A stretch of 64,000 bases of DNA from Conexibacter sp. DBS9H8 (GTDB lineage: Bacteria; Actinomycetota; Thermoleophilia; Solirubrobacterales; Solirubrobacteraceae). Position numbers and translations under genes: made by a program. The notes under the pieces were generated by a model that saw only the letters and a program-made list of their open reading frames with translations, was not told the DNA's origin and searched no databases. This document shows, one piece after another, positions 44,165-52,426 of this stretch. Each line of letters starts with the position of its first letter. Position 1 is the stretch's first letter. The DNA lies in the NCBI RefSeq assembly GCF_023330685.1, contig NZ_CP097128.1, positions 310,001 to 374,000 on the forward strand. Direction: 5' to 3'.

Positions 44165-44170
44165 TAGACT
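44165..44170 (+). promoter_or_regulatory. -10 box of 3-hydroxyacyl-CoA dehydrogenase gene
   Basis: TAGACT lies nine bases before the ATG at 44180, so the leader is absent or nearly so. Confidence 0.45.
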
Positions 44171-44179
44171 CGCGGCCTC

Positions 44180-45031
44180 ATGAACGTTGTCAACGGTGGC
44201 GTTGGCGTAATCGGCGCCGGCACGATGGGAGCTGGAATCGCCTATGTGTTCGCGGCGGCCGGTTTCGAGACGTTCGTCGTGGAGCCCGACGACGAACGCG
44301 CTGCGGCGCTGCTTCGCACAGTGGCCACACAGGGCGCAGCCGGTCACGCACGCGGGAAGCTCAGTGCCATGCGGCTCGCGGCGCTGCCGTGCGCGGTGCG
44401 TCACCTTCGCACGGTCGGCGCACTGCCGGACGGTTTGGAGCTGATCGTCGAGTCGGTCCCCGAGCGACTGGAGCTCAAGCGCGAGGTGCTGGCCGCTGCC
44501 CTTGAGCGGCGCCCCGCCCTCCTGGCGACGAATACCAGCTCGCTCTCGATCGACGCGCTCGCGGCAGATCTCGCGAACCCGGCGGCACTGATCGGCATGC
44601 ATTTCTTCAACCCCGTGTGGGCACTGCGGCTGGTGGAACTGGTGCGCGGCGCGGAGACCCCTGACCGCGGGGTGGCCGCGGCTCAGCGGCTCGTCAGCGC
44701 AATCGGCAAGGAGGCTGTGGTCGTTCGCGACGTACCCGGGTTCGCCACCAGCAGACTTGACCTGATCGCCGCACTCGAGGCGATGCGGATGGTCGAGTCG
44801 GGAGTCGCCTCCGTGCAGGATATCGACCGAGCGGTGACCCTTGCATACCGGCACCCCGTCGGACCGCTCCGCCTGTCCGACATCGTCGGTCTCGATGTTC
44901 GGTTGGACATCGCCGAATCGCTCTCCAGCGTCTACGGGGAGCGGTTTGCCGCGCCCCAGATCCTTAGGGCGAAGGTCGCCGCCGGCGAACTGGGGGAGAA
45001 GAGCGGACGTGGGTTCTATGAGTGGTCGTGA
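44180..45031 (+). CDS. 3-hydroxyacyl-CoA (3-hydroxybutyryl-CoA) dehydrogenase
   Basis: A 283-residue NAD(P)-dependent enzyme that oxidises 3-hydroxyacyl-CoA to 3-ketoacyl-CoA. The Rossmann motif GVIGAGTMGAGIAYVFAAAG, LIVESVPERLELKREVL, the family signature LATNTSSLSIDAL and the catalytic GMHFFNPVWALRLVEL with the His are all present; PGFATSRLD and SGRGFYEWS complete the C-terminal domain. It is the stand-alone Hbd/PaaH type without a hydratase fusion. It opens the catabolic island and probably works with the CoA ligase that follows. Confidence 0.93.
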   Translation: MNVVNGGVGVIGAGTMGAGIAYVFAAAGFETFVVEPDDERAAALLRTVATQGAAGHARGKLSAMRLAALPCAVRHLRTVGALPDGLELIVESVPERLELKREVLAAALERRPALLATNTSSLSIDALAADLANPAALIGMHFFNPVWALRLVELVRGAETPDRGVAAAQRLVSAIGKEAVVVRDVPGFATSRLDLIAALEAMRMVESGVASVQDIDRAVTLAYRHPVGPLRLSDIVGLDVRLDIAESLSSVYGERFAAPQILRAKVAAGELGEKSGRGFYEWS

Positions 45032-45049
45032 GGAGTGTCGTCAACACAG

Positions 45050-45078
45050 TTGCTGATAGCCCGCGGTCGGGCTAAGCT
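45050..45078 (+). promoter_or_regulatory. Promoter of acyl-CoA synthetase gene with palindrome in spacer
   Basis: TTGCTG (45050) and TAAGCT (45073) are 17 bases apart. A perfect palindrome, AGCCCG-CGGT-CGGGCT at 45058-45073, fills the spacer. Bound protein would block RNA polymerase; the same palindrome as RNA could terminate the upstream gene. Confidence 0.5.
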
Positions 45079-45128
45079 TCCGGTCTGACGGCCCTCCCGG
45101 CCGACCCAGTGAGTGGAAGGAGAAGCGA

Positions 45129-46688
45129 ATGGGCAGCGATCCAACAGCTGACTGGACGCTGGCCGGTGTCCTGCGGGACCTCTCGACCGAGCGCCCCGAC
45201 CATGAGGCCTTCGTCTCCGGTGACCGGCGGCTGACCTTCGGCGGCCTTCACGCGCGGAGCTCGCGGATCGCCAACGCACTGATCAACGCCCATGTCGAGC
45301 CGGGTGATCGGGTGGCGGTACTCGTCGGAAACGGCATCGAGTTCTTCGAGGTCGCTTTCGGCGTCAGCAAGGCCGGCGCGACCATGGTCGCGCTCAACTG
45401 GCGACTGTCAGCGCTCGAACTCGCGGCGATCCTTGCGGACGCCCGACCATCGCTGCTGGTCGTCGATCCGGAGTTCGCGGCAAAGGTCCCGCCGGTGAAC
45501 GAGCGGGCCGCGAAAATGCAGGTTGTGACACTCGGACCCGAATATGAGGCCTGGCTGGCGGCATCCCGGCCCGAGGATCCGTGTGTGTCCTCCGCTCCGG
45601 ACGACGTGATGCTGGTGCTTTACAGCTCTGGCACGACCGGCCGCCCCAAGGGGGTGATGCTGACCAACGCCAATCTTGCCTACATCGAGGTGATGGCCAG
45701 AGAGCTGTTCCGGATGACGCCGGACTCGGTGCATCTCGTCGTCGCACCCCTGTTTCACATCGGTGGAGCCGGAACTGGACTGACAACCACCACGCTTGGC
45801 GGTCGGACGATCGTCCTGACCGAGGTGAAGGCCGATGACGTGCTCGAGACGATCGAGCGCGAGCGCGTCACGCATGCGTTCTTCGTCCCGGCGGTGATCC
45901 AGCGGCTTATCGAGTCTCCGCAGGCCCGCGAGCGTGACCTGTCAAGCCTCCGCTACATCGCCTACGGCGGGGCACCGATGACCGAAACGCTCCTGAGCCG
46001 GGCTCTGGACACCCTCGGATGTGGATTCATCGGGTGTTATGGCATGACAGAGACGGCCGGCACAGTGATCGCCCTCCCTCCCGAGGATCACCTCCCGGAC
46101 GGCGAGGCGGTCCGACTTCTGCGCTCGGTCGGTAAAGAGCTGCCTTGGCACGACGTGCGGGTCGTCGATCTTCTCACCGCGGAGGAGGCAGCGCCCGGCC
46201 AGATCGGTGAGATCTGGGTCCGGTCGCCGATGAACATGAAGGGATACTTCAACCAGCCAGACGTGACCGCCCGTGCGCTCACGGAAGGCGGCTGGGTCCG
46301 AACCGGCGACGGCGCCTACCGCGACGAGGACGGCTACTTCTACCTCACCGACCGAATCAAGGACATGATCATCTCCGGAGGAGAGAACATCTATCCGGCA
46401 GAAGTGGAGAACGTTCTCTCGGCCCACCCGGACGTCGCCGAAGCGGCCGTGATCGGGGTCCCCCATGACAAATGGGGCGAGACCGTCAAGGCGATCGTCG
46501 TGATCAGGCCCGGCGGCGCGGCCCAACCAGAGAAGCTGATCGCCTTCACCCGAGAGCGGCTCGCTCACTACAAGTGCCCGACCTCGATCGACTTCATCGC
46601 CGAACTTCCTCGCAACCCCTCGGGCAAGGTCATCAAGAAGGTGTTGCGCGATACCTACACCCAGTCGCTCACTCCGAGTGCCTCGTGA
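45129..46688 (+). CDS. Acyl-CoA synthetase (AMP-binding, FadD-like)
   Basis: A 519-residue enzyme that activates a carboxylic acid with ATP and CoA. Core motifs: P-loop LVLYSSGTTGRPKGVMLTNA, FIGCYGMTETAGTVIALPP, the ATP-contacting WVRTGDGAYRDEDGYFYLTD, hinge DRIKDMIISGGENIYPAEVE, and the C-terminal catalytic Lys in PSGKVIKKVLR. It has an excellent ribosome-binding site (GGAAGGAG) and a leader of about 45 bases. The chain length or structure of the acid is not readable. The next gene (BKACE) overlaps its stop (GTGA). Confidence 0.93.
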   Translation: MGSDPTADWTLAGVLRDLSTERPDHEAFVSGDRRLTFGGLHARSSRIANALINAHVEPGDRVAVLVGNGIEFFEVAFGVSKAGATMVALNWRLSALELAAILADARPSLLVVDPEFAAKVPPVNERAAKMQVVTLGPEYEAWLAASRPEDPCVSSAPDDVMLVLYSSGTTGRPKGVMLTNANLAYIEVMARELFRMTPDSVHLVVAPLFHIGGAGTGLTTTTLGGRTIVLTEVKADDVLETIERERVTHAFFVPAVIQRLIESPQARERDLSSLRYIAYGGAPMTETLLSRALDTLGCGFIGCYGMTETAGTVIALPPEDHLPDGEAVRLLRSVGKELPWHDVRVVDLLTAEEAAPGQIGEIWVRSPMNMKGYFNQPDVTARALTEGGWVRTGDGAYRDEDGYFYLTDRIKDMIISGGENIYPAEVENVLSAHPDVAEAAVIGVPHDKWGETVKAIVVIRPGGAAQPEKLIAFTRERLAHYKCPTSIDFIAELPRNPSGKVIKKVLRDTYTQSLTPSAS

Positions 46689-47500
46689 GCGTCGCGATTC
46701 TCACCGCAGCGCTGACCGGTCCGATCGCCGGCAAGGCGGACAATCCCAACCTGCCGACGAGCCCGGAGGAGATCGCGGCAGACGCCAAGGCAGCATGGGA
46801 GCAGGGTGCGAGCATCGTCCACATCCACCTCCGCGACGGTCAGGGGCGGCCCACCGCCGATCTTGACGTAGCACGCCGCGTGGTCGGACTGATCGGCGAA
46901 GTGTGCCCCGCCCTGATCCAGCTCTCAACCGGCGTCGGCCTCGGTGTGCCGCTCGCAGCGCGCGCCCAACTCGTGGAGACCCGCCCGGCGATGGCGACAC
47001 TCAACGTCTGCTCGATGACGTTCAATGATGCCCAGTTTCTCAACCCGCCAGACGGCGTCCGCCGGCTCGCTGCCCGTATGCGCGAGCTCGGCGTCAAGCC
47101 CGAGCTTGAGCTCTACGACACCGGGCACGTGGAGATGGCGCTCGCGCTGTTCGAGGAGGATCTGCTCGAGGCGCCCCTCCAGTTCTCCCTTGTCCTCGGC
47201 GTTCGCGGCGGTATGCCCGCGACTGCGGATAGCATCGTCCACCTCGTTCGCCGCCTGCCGCCTGATGCGGTTTGGCAGGCGATCGGTATCGGCCGGCACA
47301 ACCTGACGATGACGGCGATCGGGCTGGCCATGGGCGGTAACGCAAGGACCGGTATGGAGGACACGTTGATGCTCCGACGCGGCGTGCCGGCTCCAGGCAA
47401 CGCGGCGCTCGTGACGCGTCTCGCCGACGTGGCACGAGCCCTTGAGCGTCCGGTCGCCGACGTCGAACAAGCGCGAAGCATCCTCGGCCTGTCCGACTGA
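46685..47500 (+). CDS. BKACE (DUF849) beta-keto acid cleavage enzyme
   Basis: A 271-residue TIM-barrel enzyme of the Kce/BKACE family, which condenses a beta-keto acid with acetyl-CoA and splits it to acetoacetate and a new CoA ester. Signs are VAILTAALTGPIAGKADNPN and LPTSPEEIA at the start, the zinc-binding ASIVHIHLRDGQGRPTADLD, QLSTGVG, LELYDTGH and IGIGRHNLTMTAIGLAMGGN. It is translationally coupled to the CoA ligase, suggesting that a beta-keto acid is an intermediate of this pathway. The starting GTG gives the family N terminus. Confidence 0.88.
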   Translation: MSVAILTAALTGPIAGKADNPNLPTSPEEIAADAKAAWEQGASIVHIHLRDGQGRPTADLDVARRVVGLIGEVCPALIQLSTGVGLGVPLAARAQLVETRPAMATLNVCSMTFNDAQFLNPPDGVRRLAARMRELGVKPELELYDTGHVEMALALFEEDLLEAPLQFSLVLGVRGGMPATADSIVHLVRRLPPDAVWQAIGIGRHNLTMTAIGLAMGGNARTGMEDTLMLRRGVPAPGNAALVTRLADVARALERPVADVEQARSILGLSD

Positions 47501-47555
47501 GAGCCGCCGCCGGGGAACGGAGGGCGGGCGTGACGGGACCCTCGCCGGCCGGAAC

Positions 47556-48326
47556 CTACCAGCGGGTGATGCCCCCGTCGACGAGCAGTTCCGAGCCGGT
47601 GCAATACGACGCGGCGTCGCTCAGAAGGAACACGGCCGGCCCCACAAGCTCGCTTGGTGTCGCCATCCGCCGCATGGGGATGTCGTCGAGAAAATCGTCG
47701 AGCGTGCGCGCCGTCTGAACGCCTCGTGCCATTCCCGTGCGCACGTAGCCAGGGCTGAGCACGTTGACGCGGATACCGCGGTCGACCCACTCAATCGCGA
47801 GGCTGCGTGATAGCTGGAGGATTCCCGCTTTGCTCGCGTTGTAGTGGATCTGGTTGATGCCACGGTTGACCAGCGTGCCGGAGATGGAACCGACATTGAC
47901 GATCCGGCCACCGCCGTTACGGAGCATCGCCCGGCCCTCGGCTTGGCAGCTGAGAAAAACCCCGGTCAGATTGACGTCGATCAACGCCTGCCACGTCCCG
48001 AGTTCCATCTCCTCGGCCGGCGCGTTGCTGTGAATCCCTGCGCAGTTAACGGCTGAGCTCAGCAGCCCCAACTCCGACTCGACGGTGGCAACGGCTGCCG
48101 CGAGGGAGTCGGGGCTTGTGACGTCGGCGGAGAGCGCGACCGCGCCCCTTCCCATCGCATGGATCCGAGCGGCGGTGTCGTCCAGATGCGTGGACGGACG
48201 ATCGAGACAACCGACATCTGCGCCCGCCTCAGCGAGGCCGACCGCGATCTCAGCTCCGATCCCACCGCCCGCGCCGGTGACGAGGGCCGTCGACCCGTCG
48301 AGGCGGAAGCTTGCTGATGTCAGCAT
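47556..48326 (-). CDS. SDR family oxidoreductase
   Basis: A 256-residue classical short-chain dehydrogenase. Cofactor motif GSTALVTGAGGGIGAEIAVG, an Asp after beta-2 (GCLDRPS) suggesting NAD(H), NCAGIHS in place of NNAG, catalytic Ser in VNVGSISGTLV and Tyr-Lys in HYNASKAG. The C-terminal GSELLVDGGITRW is typical. It probably oxidises or reduces a hydroxy or keto intermediate of the island. It is on the same strand as the ABC importer genes but separated from them by a hairpin. Confidence 0.9.
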   Translation of the reverse strand: MLTSASFRLDGSTALVTGAGGGIGAEIAVGLAEAGADVGCLDRPSTHLDDTAARIHAMGRGAVALSADVTSPDSLAAAVATVESELGLLSSAVNCAGIHSNAPAEEMELGTWQALIDVNLTGVFLSCQAEGRAMLRNGGGRIVNVGSISGTLVNRGINQIHYNASKAGILQLSRSLAIEWVDRGIRVNVLSPGYVRTGMARGVQTARTLDDFLDDIPMRRMATPSELVGPAVFLLSDAASYCTGSELLVDGGITRW

Positions 48327-48337
48327 GGGACAGCGTC

Positions 48338-48361
48338 GGCGGCGGCCCGAAGACCGCCGCC
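48338..48361 (-). terminator. Hairpin after substrate-binding protein gene
   Basis: GGCGGCGG at 48338 and CCGCCGCC at 48354 pair perfectly around an eight-base loop, between the importer operon and the SDR gene. Confidence 0.6.
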
Positions 48362-48386
48362 ATCGTTGTTGGACGCCACTCCTGGC

Positions 48387-49574
48387 CTACTTGCCCCAGA
48401 GCTTCTTGAACTGCGCCTGGTAGTTCGGATTGTCGGTCGGGAACACAGTGCTCGACGTCGCAGCGGGAATGTTGTGGTACTCCTTGGCCCAGATCACTGG
48501 CGGGCCACTGTTCTCGTCGGGCGCGGTGCTCTGACCTGTGAAGAGGCGAGCGAGCGCGTCAGCCACCTGCCAGCCGTTCTCGTTGTAGTCAACGGGCGCC
48601 GTCGCCGTCCGCACGCCAGCCGCTGCGGCTTGAACCCCGGCGATCGTCGGTGCCTCCGAGTAGGTCTTCGGCAGCGTGATACCGGCCCCCTTCGCGGCGC
48701 TCGCCAGGTCCTCACCAACCTGTTCATAGGAGAGGAAGAGCGCGTTGACCCCCGGGTTGGCACGAAGGAAGTTGACGATGTCAGTTCCGTCCGTCGTTCC
48801 CAAACTGGTTGGCGCAATCGTCGTCGAGATGATCTTGCACGCCGGACAGACCTTCTTCAGCTGCGCGTTGTAGGCGGCGGTGTAGGCCGCGATGATTGGG
48901 TAGCCGCTGAGGATCACGTCGGCGACGGTCCCCTTACCACCGAGGTCGACCGTGGTCTTGTCGGCGAGTGCTTGGGCCAAGGCATCGTCGAACCCGACGC
49001 CATCGATCTCCAACGGCGCGGTGCCCGAGGTGGGATCTGTCCCGTAGAGCTCGATCAATGGGATGTGCGCGGCCTTCAGCGCCGCGGCCTGATGGGGATA
49101 CTCAATCGTCGGCAGCGCTGTGACGACGACCGCAGCAGGATGGTCGTTGACAATCTGTGTCATGTCATTCTGGACGAGCTGTGGGGTCGGTTCAGCGGGG
49201 GTGTACTCCTTCACCCTCCAACCCAGAACTGCCGCCGCCTGCTTGAACGCGTTGGTCGCGTATGTGCATCCAGCCGGTCCGCAGTTGAGGATGTCGACGA
49301 GCTTGCCGGTCGGGATCTTCTTGCCAACCGGGGTCGTCACGGGAATCTGGGTCGGGTTGGTGATGTGCGCGCTGACGAACGCCTTGGCCTCCGCCAACCC
49401 TGAATTGCCCGTCGAGGACGCACTGCTGGACGATGTCGAACTGCTCGATGCGCTCGGTGAACTGCTGGAACTCGGCGTGCTGGCGGAACTCCCGCAGGCC
49501 GCCACGGCGAGGGCCAGCGACACAGCTACTGCTGCCGCGGCCGGCACCGACGATCTGAACCTAAATGTACTCAC
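48387..49574 (-). CDS. ABC importer substrate-binding lipoprotein (CUT2-like)
   Basis: A 395-residue lipoprotein (lipobox AVAACGSS) with a Ser-rich linker of about 30 residues and a periplasmic-binding-protein-I fold. KLVDILNCGPAGCTYATNAF, HPAAVVVTALPTIEYPHQAA and GVNALFLSYEQVGEDLASAA are the recognisable strands; two Cys pairs (CGPAGC and CPAC) could form disulfides. Family members bind sugars or autoinducer-2, but the context is aromatic/acyl catabolism, so another ligand is possible. GTG 49574 is preceded by GAGAGAGG. It is the last gene of the importer operon. Confidence 0.87.
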   Translation of the reverse strand: MSTFRFRSSVPAAAAVAVSLALAVAACGSSASTPSSSSSPSASSSSTSSSSASSTGNSGLAEAKAFVSAHITNPTQIPVTTPVGKKIPTGKLVDILNCGPAGCTYATNAFKQAAAVLGWRVKEYTPAEPTPQLVQNDMTQIVNDHPAAVVVTALPTIEYPHQAAALKAAHIPLIELYGTDPTSGTAPLEIDGVGFDDALAQALADKTTVDLGGKGTVADVILSGYPIIAAYTAAYNAQLKKVCPACKIISTTIAPTSLGTTDGTDIVNFLRANPGVNALFLSYEQVGEDLASAAKGAGITLPKTYSEAPTIAGVQAAAAGVRTATAPVDYNENGWQVADALARLFTGQSTAPDENSGPPVIWAKEYHNIPAATSSTVFPTDNPNYQAQFKKLWGK

Positions 49575-49637
49575 GGACGTGCCTCTCTCCACTACTGCGT
49601 TGATTTGATTGGTCTGACTTGTGGCGGTATCGCTGGA

Positions 49638-50714
49638 TCACTCTGCGGGTGCGGGCCGCCGAACGCGTCGCGATCGAACCCAGGCCCGCGCCTGGACTGC
49701 CCGTTCGAAACTGGAGGCTCCCAAGGCCACCAGCAGGACAACGCCGCTGAACATGCTCTGCGTCCACGGTGCCCCCCCGACCAGCACGAGACCGGTCGTG
49801 CCCGTCCCGAGCAGGATCACCGCGATGATGGTGCCCCAGGCATTGAACCGACCCCCAAACTGGGTTGCCCCGAGGAACGCCGCTGCAAAGGCGTTCAACA
49901 GATAAGGCGGACCGATACCGGGTGACCCCGAACTGACACCGGAGGCAAGCAGGATGCCGGCAATCGCCGCGACGGTGCCGGAGACGATCAGTGTCGCGAA
50001 CTTGATTCGGCCGGTCTTGATTCCGGCCAGCACCGCACCGCGCTCGTTGAAGCCGATCGCGTAGATCCGACGCCCGAGCACGGTGTACTTCTGGATCACA
50101 TACAGCACGATGGCGACGAGAAGCATCAAGATCACTGGGAGCTCGATACCGGCGACGCTGGTCGTCGCGATGTTCCCGAACGAGCCATTCAGCGCATTGC
50201 CGGTGATCTGCTGGTCGTGGGTCACCAGTGAGATCGCCGCCACCATCAACGATCCCGTCGCCAGAGTTCCGATGAATGAATCGATCTTCGCCGTGACGAC
50301 GACAAGGCCATTGAGGAGACCGATGAGGAGGCCGAGCGTGAGGGTGATCAGGATTGCCGGGACGACCGCCACGCCCTTGTTGACAAGCAGCCAGGCGATC
50401 ACCACGTTGGCCAGCCCCATCGCATTACCGATCGAAAGATCGAATACCTGTGCCGAGAGCGGCACCACGAGGGAGAGCGCCATCAGGCCAGCGACAGCGT
50501 TCTCATTGAGCACCGACTTGACCGTGATCCAGGTTGGAAATGTCGACGGCGCGAGGATCGAGAAGACGATGATCAGCGCGATCTCCACGTACACGACGCC
50601 GATGTTGGCGAAGCCCAAGTGCCGACGCCAAGACGGGCGGCTCTCCCCGTCCGGCGCGAGGGGGCTCGTTCCGGCGGCCCCGGGACCCTCACTGACACGA
50701 TCAACCGTGCTCAC
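49638..50714 (-). CDS. ABC importer permease (RbsC-like)
   Basis: A 358-residue inner-membrane permease with about nine helices. Family markers are VVPLSAQVFDLSIGNAMGLA, LIGLLNGLVVVTAKIDSFIG, YTVLGRRIYAIGFNERGAVL and LNAFAAAFLGATQFGGRFN. In RbsC-type importers a homodimer of this protein takes both permease positions. GTG 50714 overlaps the ATPase stop by 14 bases and follows a GGAGGG site, so I chose it over the ATG at 50741. Confidence 0.9.
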   Translation of the reverse strand: MSTVDRVSEGPGAAGTSPLAPDGESRPSWRRHLGFANIGVVYVEIALIIVFSILAPSTFPTWITVKSVLNENAVAGLMALSLVVPLSAQVFDLSIGNAMGLANVVIAWLLVNKGVAVVPAILITLTLGLLIGLLNGLVVVTAKIDSFIGTLATGSLMVAAISLVTHDQQITGNALNGSFGNIATTSVAGIELPVILMLLVAIVLYVIQKYTVLGRRIYAIGFNERGAVLAGIKTGRIKFATLIVSGTVAAIAGILLASGVSSGSPGIGPPYLLNAFAAAFLGATQFGGRFNAWGTIIAVILLGTGTTGLVLVGGAPWTQSMFSGVVLLVALGASSFERAVQARAWVRSRRVRRPAPAE

Positions 50715-52287
50715 TGTGCGCACCCTCCATTGCGTAGGCAATTGCCGCCTTGGTCATGTGATCGCCGGCGAACTCGCCGGCGATCACACCGTCTCGCAGC
50801 ACGATCACGCGGTCGCAGGATGCGAGCAGGTCTTCCACATCTGACGAGGCCATCAGGATCGCGAGGCCATCGGCGGCTCGTTGACGCAACTCCTGATAGA
50901 TCACGTTGCGGGCGCCGATATCGACGCCTGCCGTCGGCTCAGACAGCAGCAGAACCTTCGGTCCCACGGATAGCCAGCGCGCTAGGATCGCCTTCTGCTG
51001 GTTACCGCCGCTAAGGGTCGAGATCAGACGCTCGGAAAAGCCCGGATCGGCGTGGACGGCGTTGAGCCAGCGGCTGACGAACGCCTTCTCAGCGGGCGGC
51101 GTGAAGAGCCCACGCAATGCGATCGTCGGTAGCGCTGCGAGTGATACGTTCTCGCGCGTCGTGAAATCGGCGAAGATCCCCTCCCGGGCTCGATCAGCCG
51201 GAACAAGCACGATCCCAAGTTCATGCGCTTCGGTGACAGTGAGACAACGCGACTCCCGGCCGTCGACGCTGACCGCACCCTCGGCCCCCGAGCGTTGGTT
51301 GCCGCCGATGAGATACGGCAGTTCCTCGCGACCAGAACCCAGCAACCCTGCCACGCCAAGAACCTCACCGACGCGAAGCCGGAAACTCACCCCTCGCAGA
51401 TAACGCCCATACATCCCACGGGCCTCGAGTGCGATCGGCGTCTCGCTGGAGGTCGTGTGATTCCTGACGCGATGCCCGCTCGCGTGCGAACCGGCTGTCG
51501 CAGTGGAATCGGACGCTTCGGTGTTGGAGATGAGGTCAACGAGCCCGCTGAGCGACGTGCTCGACAGGGGACCGTCCCACACCTTTGCGCCAGACCGCAT
51601 CACGGTGGCATGGTCGGCGATCGCCATCACCTCGTCCAAACGGTGTGACACGAGGATGACGGCGGTCCCAGTGCCGCTGACCTCCCGCACCAGGCGGAAC
51701 AGCTCGTCCACTTCGTGAGCGGGCAGGGCAGCGGTCGGTTCGTCGAGGATCAAGACGCCCCGTCCGGCCTTCCACCCGGCAACCGCCCTGACGATCGCAA
51801 CGGCCGCACGCTCTGGTGGTGATGCAGCGGCAAGTGGCTTATGTGGGTCGAGCTTGAAGCCGAAGCGCTCAAGCAGTTCGGTGGTCACCCTCGCCTGCGC
51901 GCGCCAGTCGATTCGACCGAAGCGCCCCCGCTGAAAGCCGAGGACGAACCCGACGTTGTCGACCGCGCCCATCTCCGGGATGATGCCGAGCTCCTGGTGG
52001 ACGAACCGCAACCCCTTCAGTTGCGCGTCCACGGCGTCACCGATCTCGAGTGGCTCGTCGTCGATCCACGCCTTGGCTCCCGGGTCCGGAGCATGAACGC
52101 CAGCGAGGGCCTTGATCAGCGTGGACTTCCCGCAGCCATTGTGGCCGAGCAGAGCGTGAACCGATCCAGCCCGCACGTCGAGATCGAAGTCGACCAGAGC
52201 GCGGACACCTGGAAACGTCTTCGCTACCCCTCTGATTTTAAGTGCCAGGCGATCGCTCGCTGTCGCGGGTTCTCTCACCAACTTCAT
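50701..52287 (-). CDS. ABC importer duplicated ATPase (RbsA/MglA-like)
   Basis: A 528-residue tandem ATPase. Domain 1 has Walker A ALLGHNGCGKSTLIKALAG and Walker B GRGVLILDEPTAAL, but its signature motif is the divergent AAASPPERAAVAIVRA instead of LSGGQ. Domain 2 has an intact signature, STLSGGNQQKAILARWL, and a degenerate Walker A (AGLLGSGREEL), as usual for the CUT2 family. ATG 52287 is chosen for the GGAGGAGAGG site before it. First gene of the ATPase-permease-binding protein operon, with a TTGACA promoter, divergent from TetR. Confidence 0.92.
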   Translation of the reverse strand: MKLVREPATASDRLALKIRGVAKTFPGVRALVDFDLDVRAGSVHALLGHNGCGKSTLIKALAGVHAPDPGAKAWIDDEPLEIGDAVDAQLKGLRFVHQELGIIPEMGAVDNVGFVLGFQRGRFGRIDWRAQARVTTELLERFGFKLDPHKPLAAASPPERAAVAIVRAVAGWKAGRGVLILDEPTAALPAHEVDELFRLVREVSGTGTAVILVSHRLDEVMAIADHATVMRSGAKVWDGPLSSTSLSGLVDLISNTEASDSTATAGSHASGHRVRNHTTSSETPIALEARGMYGRYLRGVSFRLRVGEVLGVAGLLGSGREELPYLIGGNQRSGAEGAVSVDGRESRCLTVTEAHELGIVLVPADRAREGIFADFTTRENVSLAALPTIALRGLFTPPAEKAFVSRWLNAVHADPGFSERLISTLSGGNQQKAILARWLSVGPKVLLLSEPTAGVDIGARNVIYQELRQRAADGLAILMASSDVEDLLASCDRVIVLRDGVIAGEFAGDHMTKAAIAYAMEGAHSEHG

Positions 52288-52304
52288 CCTCTCCTCCGGT
52301 CGCA

Positions 52305-52332
52305 GCTTTACAGACCGCTCGCCGGATGTCAA
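52305..52332 (-). promoter_or_regulatory. Promoter of ABC importer operon
   Basis: TTGACA (52332-52327) and TAAAGC (52310-52305) are 16 bases apart on the minus strand. The -35 is the only perfect consensus in the window; a leader with Shine-Dalgarno follows. Confidence 0.55.
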
Positions 52333-52333
52333 C

Positions 52334-52351
52334 ATCAACGCTGGAGTTGAT
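52334..52351. promoter_or_regulatory. Palindrome next to importer -35
   Basis: ATCAAC-GCTGGA-GTTGAT is a perfect 6-6-6 inverted repeat one base beyond the importer -35. It is a candidate site for the divergent TetR protein. Confidence 0.4.
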
Positions 52352-52377
52352 TTTGGTCTCACAGTTCTTCAAGGAAC

Positions 52378-52392
52378 CTCGATCTGATCGAG
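52378..52392. promoter_or_regulatory. Palindrome upstream of tetR
   Basis: CTCGATC-T-GATCGAG is a perfect 15-base palindrome, 18 bases upstream of the tetR -10 box and inside the divergent region. It is a second TetR operator candidate. Confidence 0.45.
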
Positions 52393-52410
52393 CGCTGATG
52401 CGCTGGCCGG

Positions 52411-52416
52411 TACCAT
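52411..52416 (+). promoter_or_regulatory. -10 box of tetR gene
   Basis: TACCAT lies ten bases before the GTG start at 52427, giving a leader of only a few bases. Confidence 0.4.
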
Positions 52417-52426
52417 CGGAGGCTCA

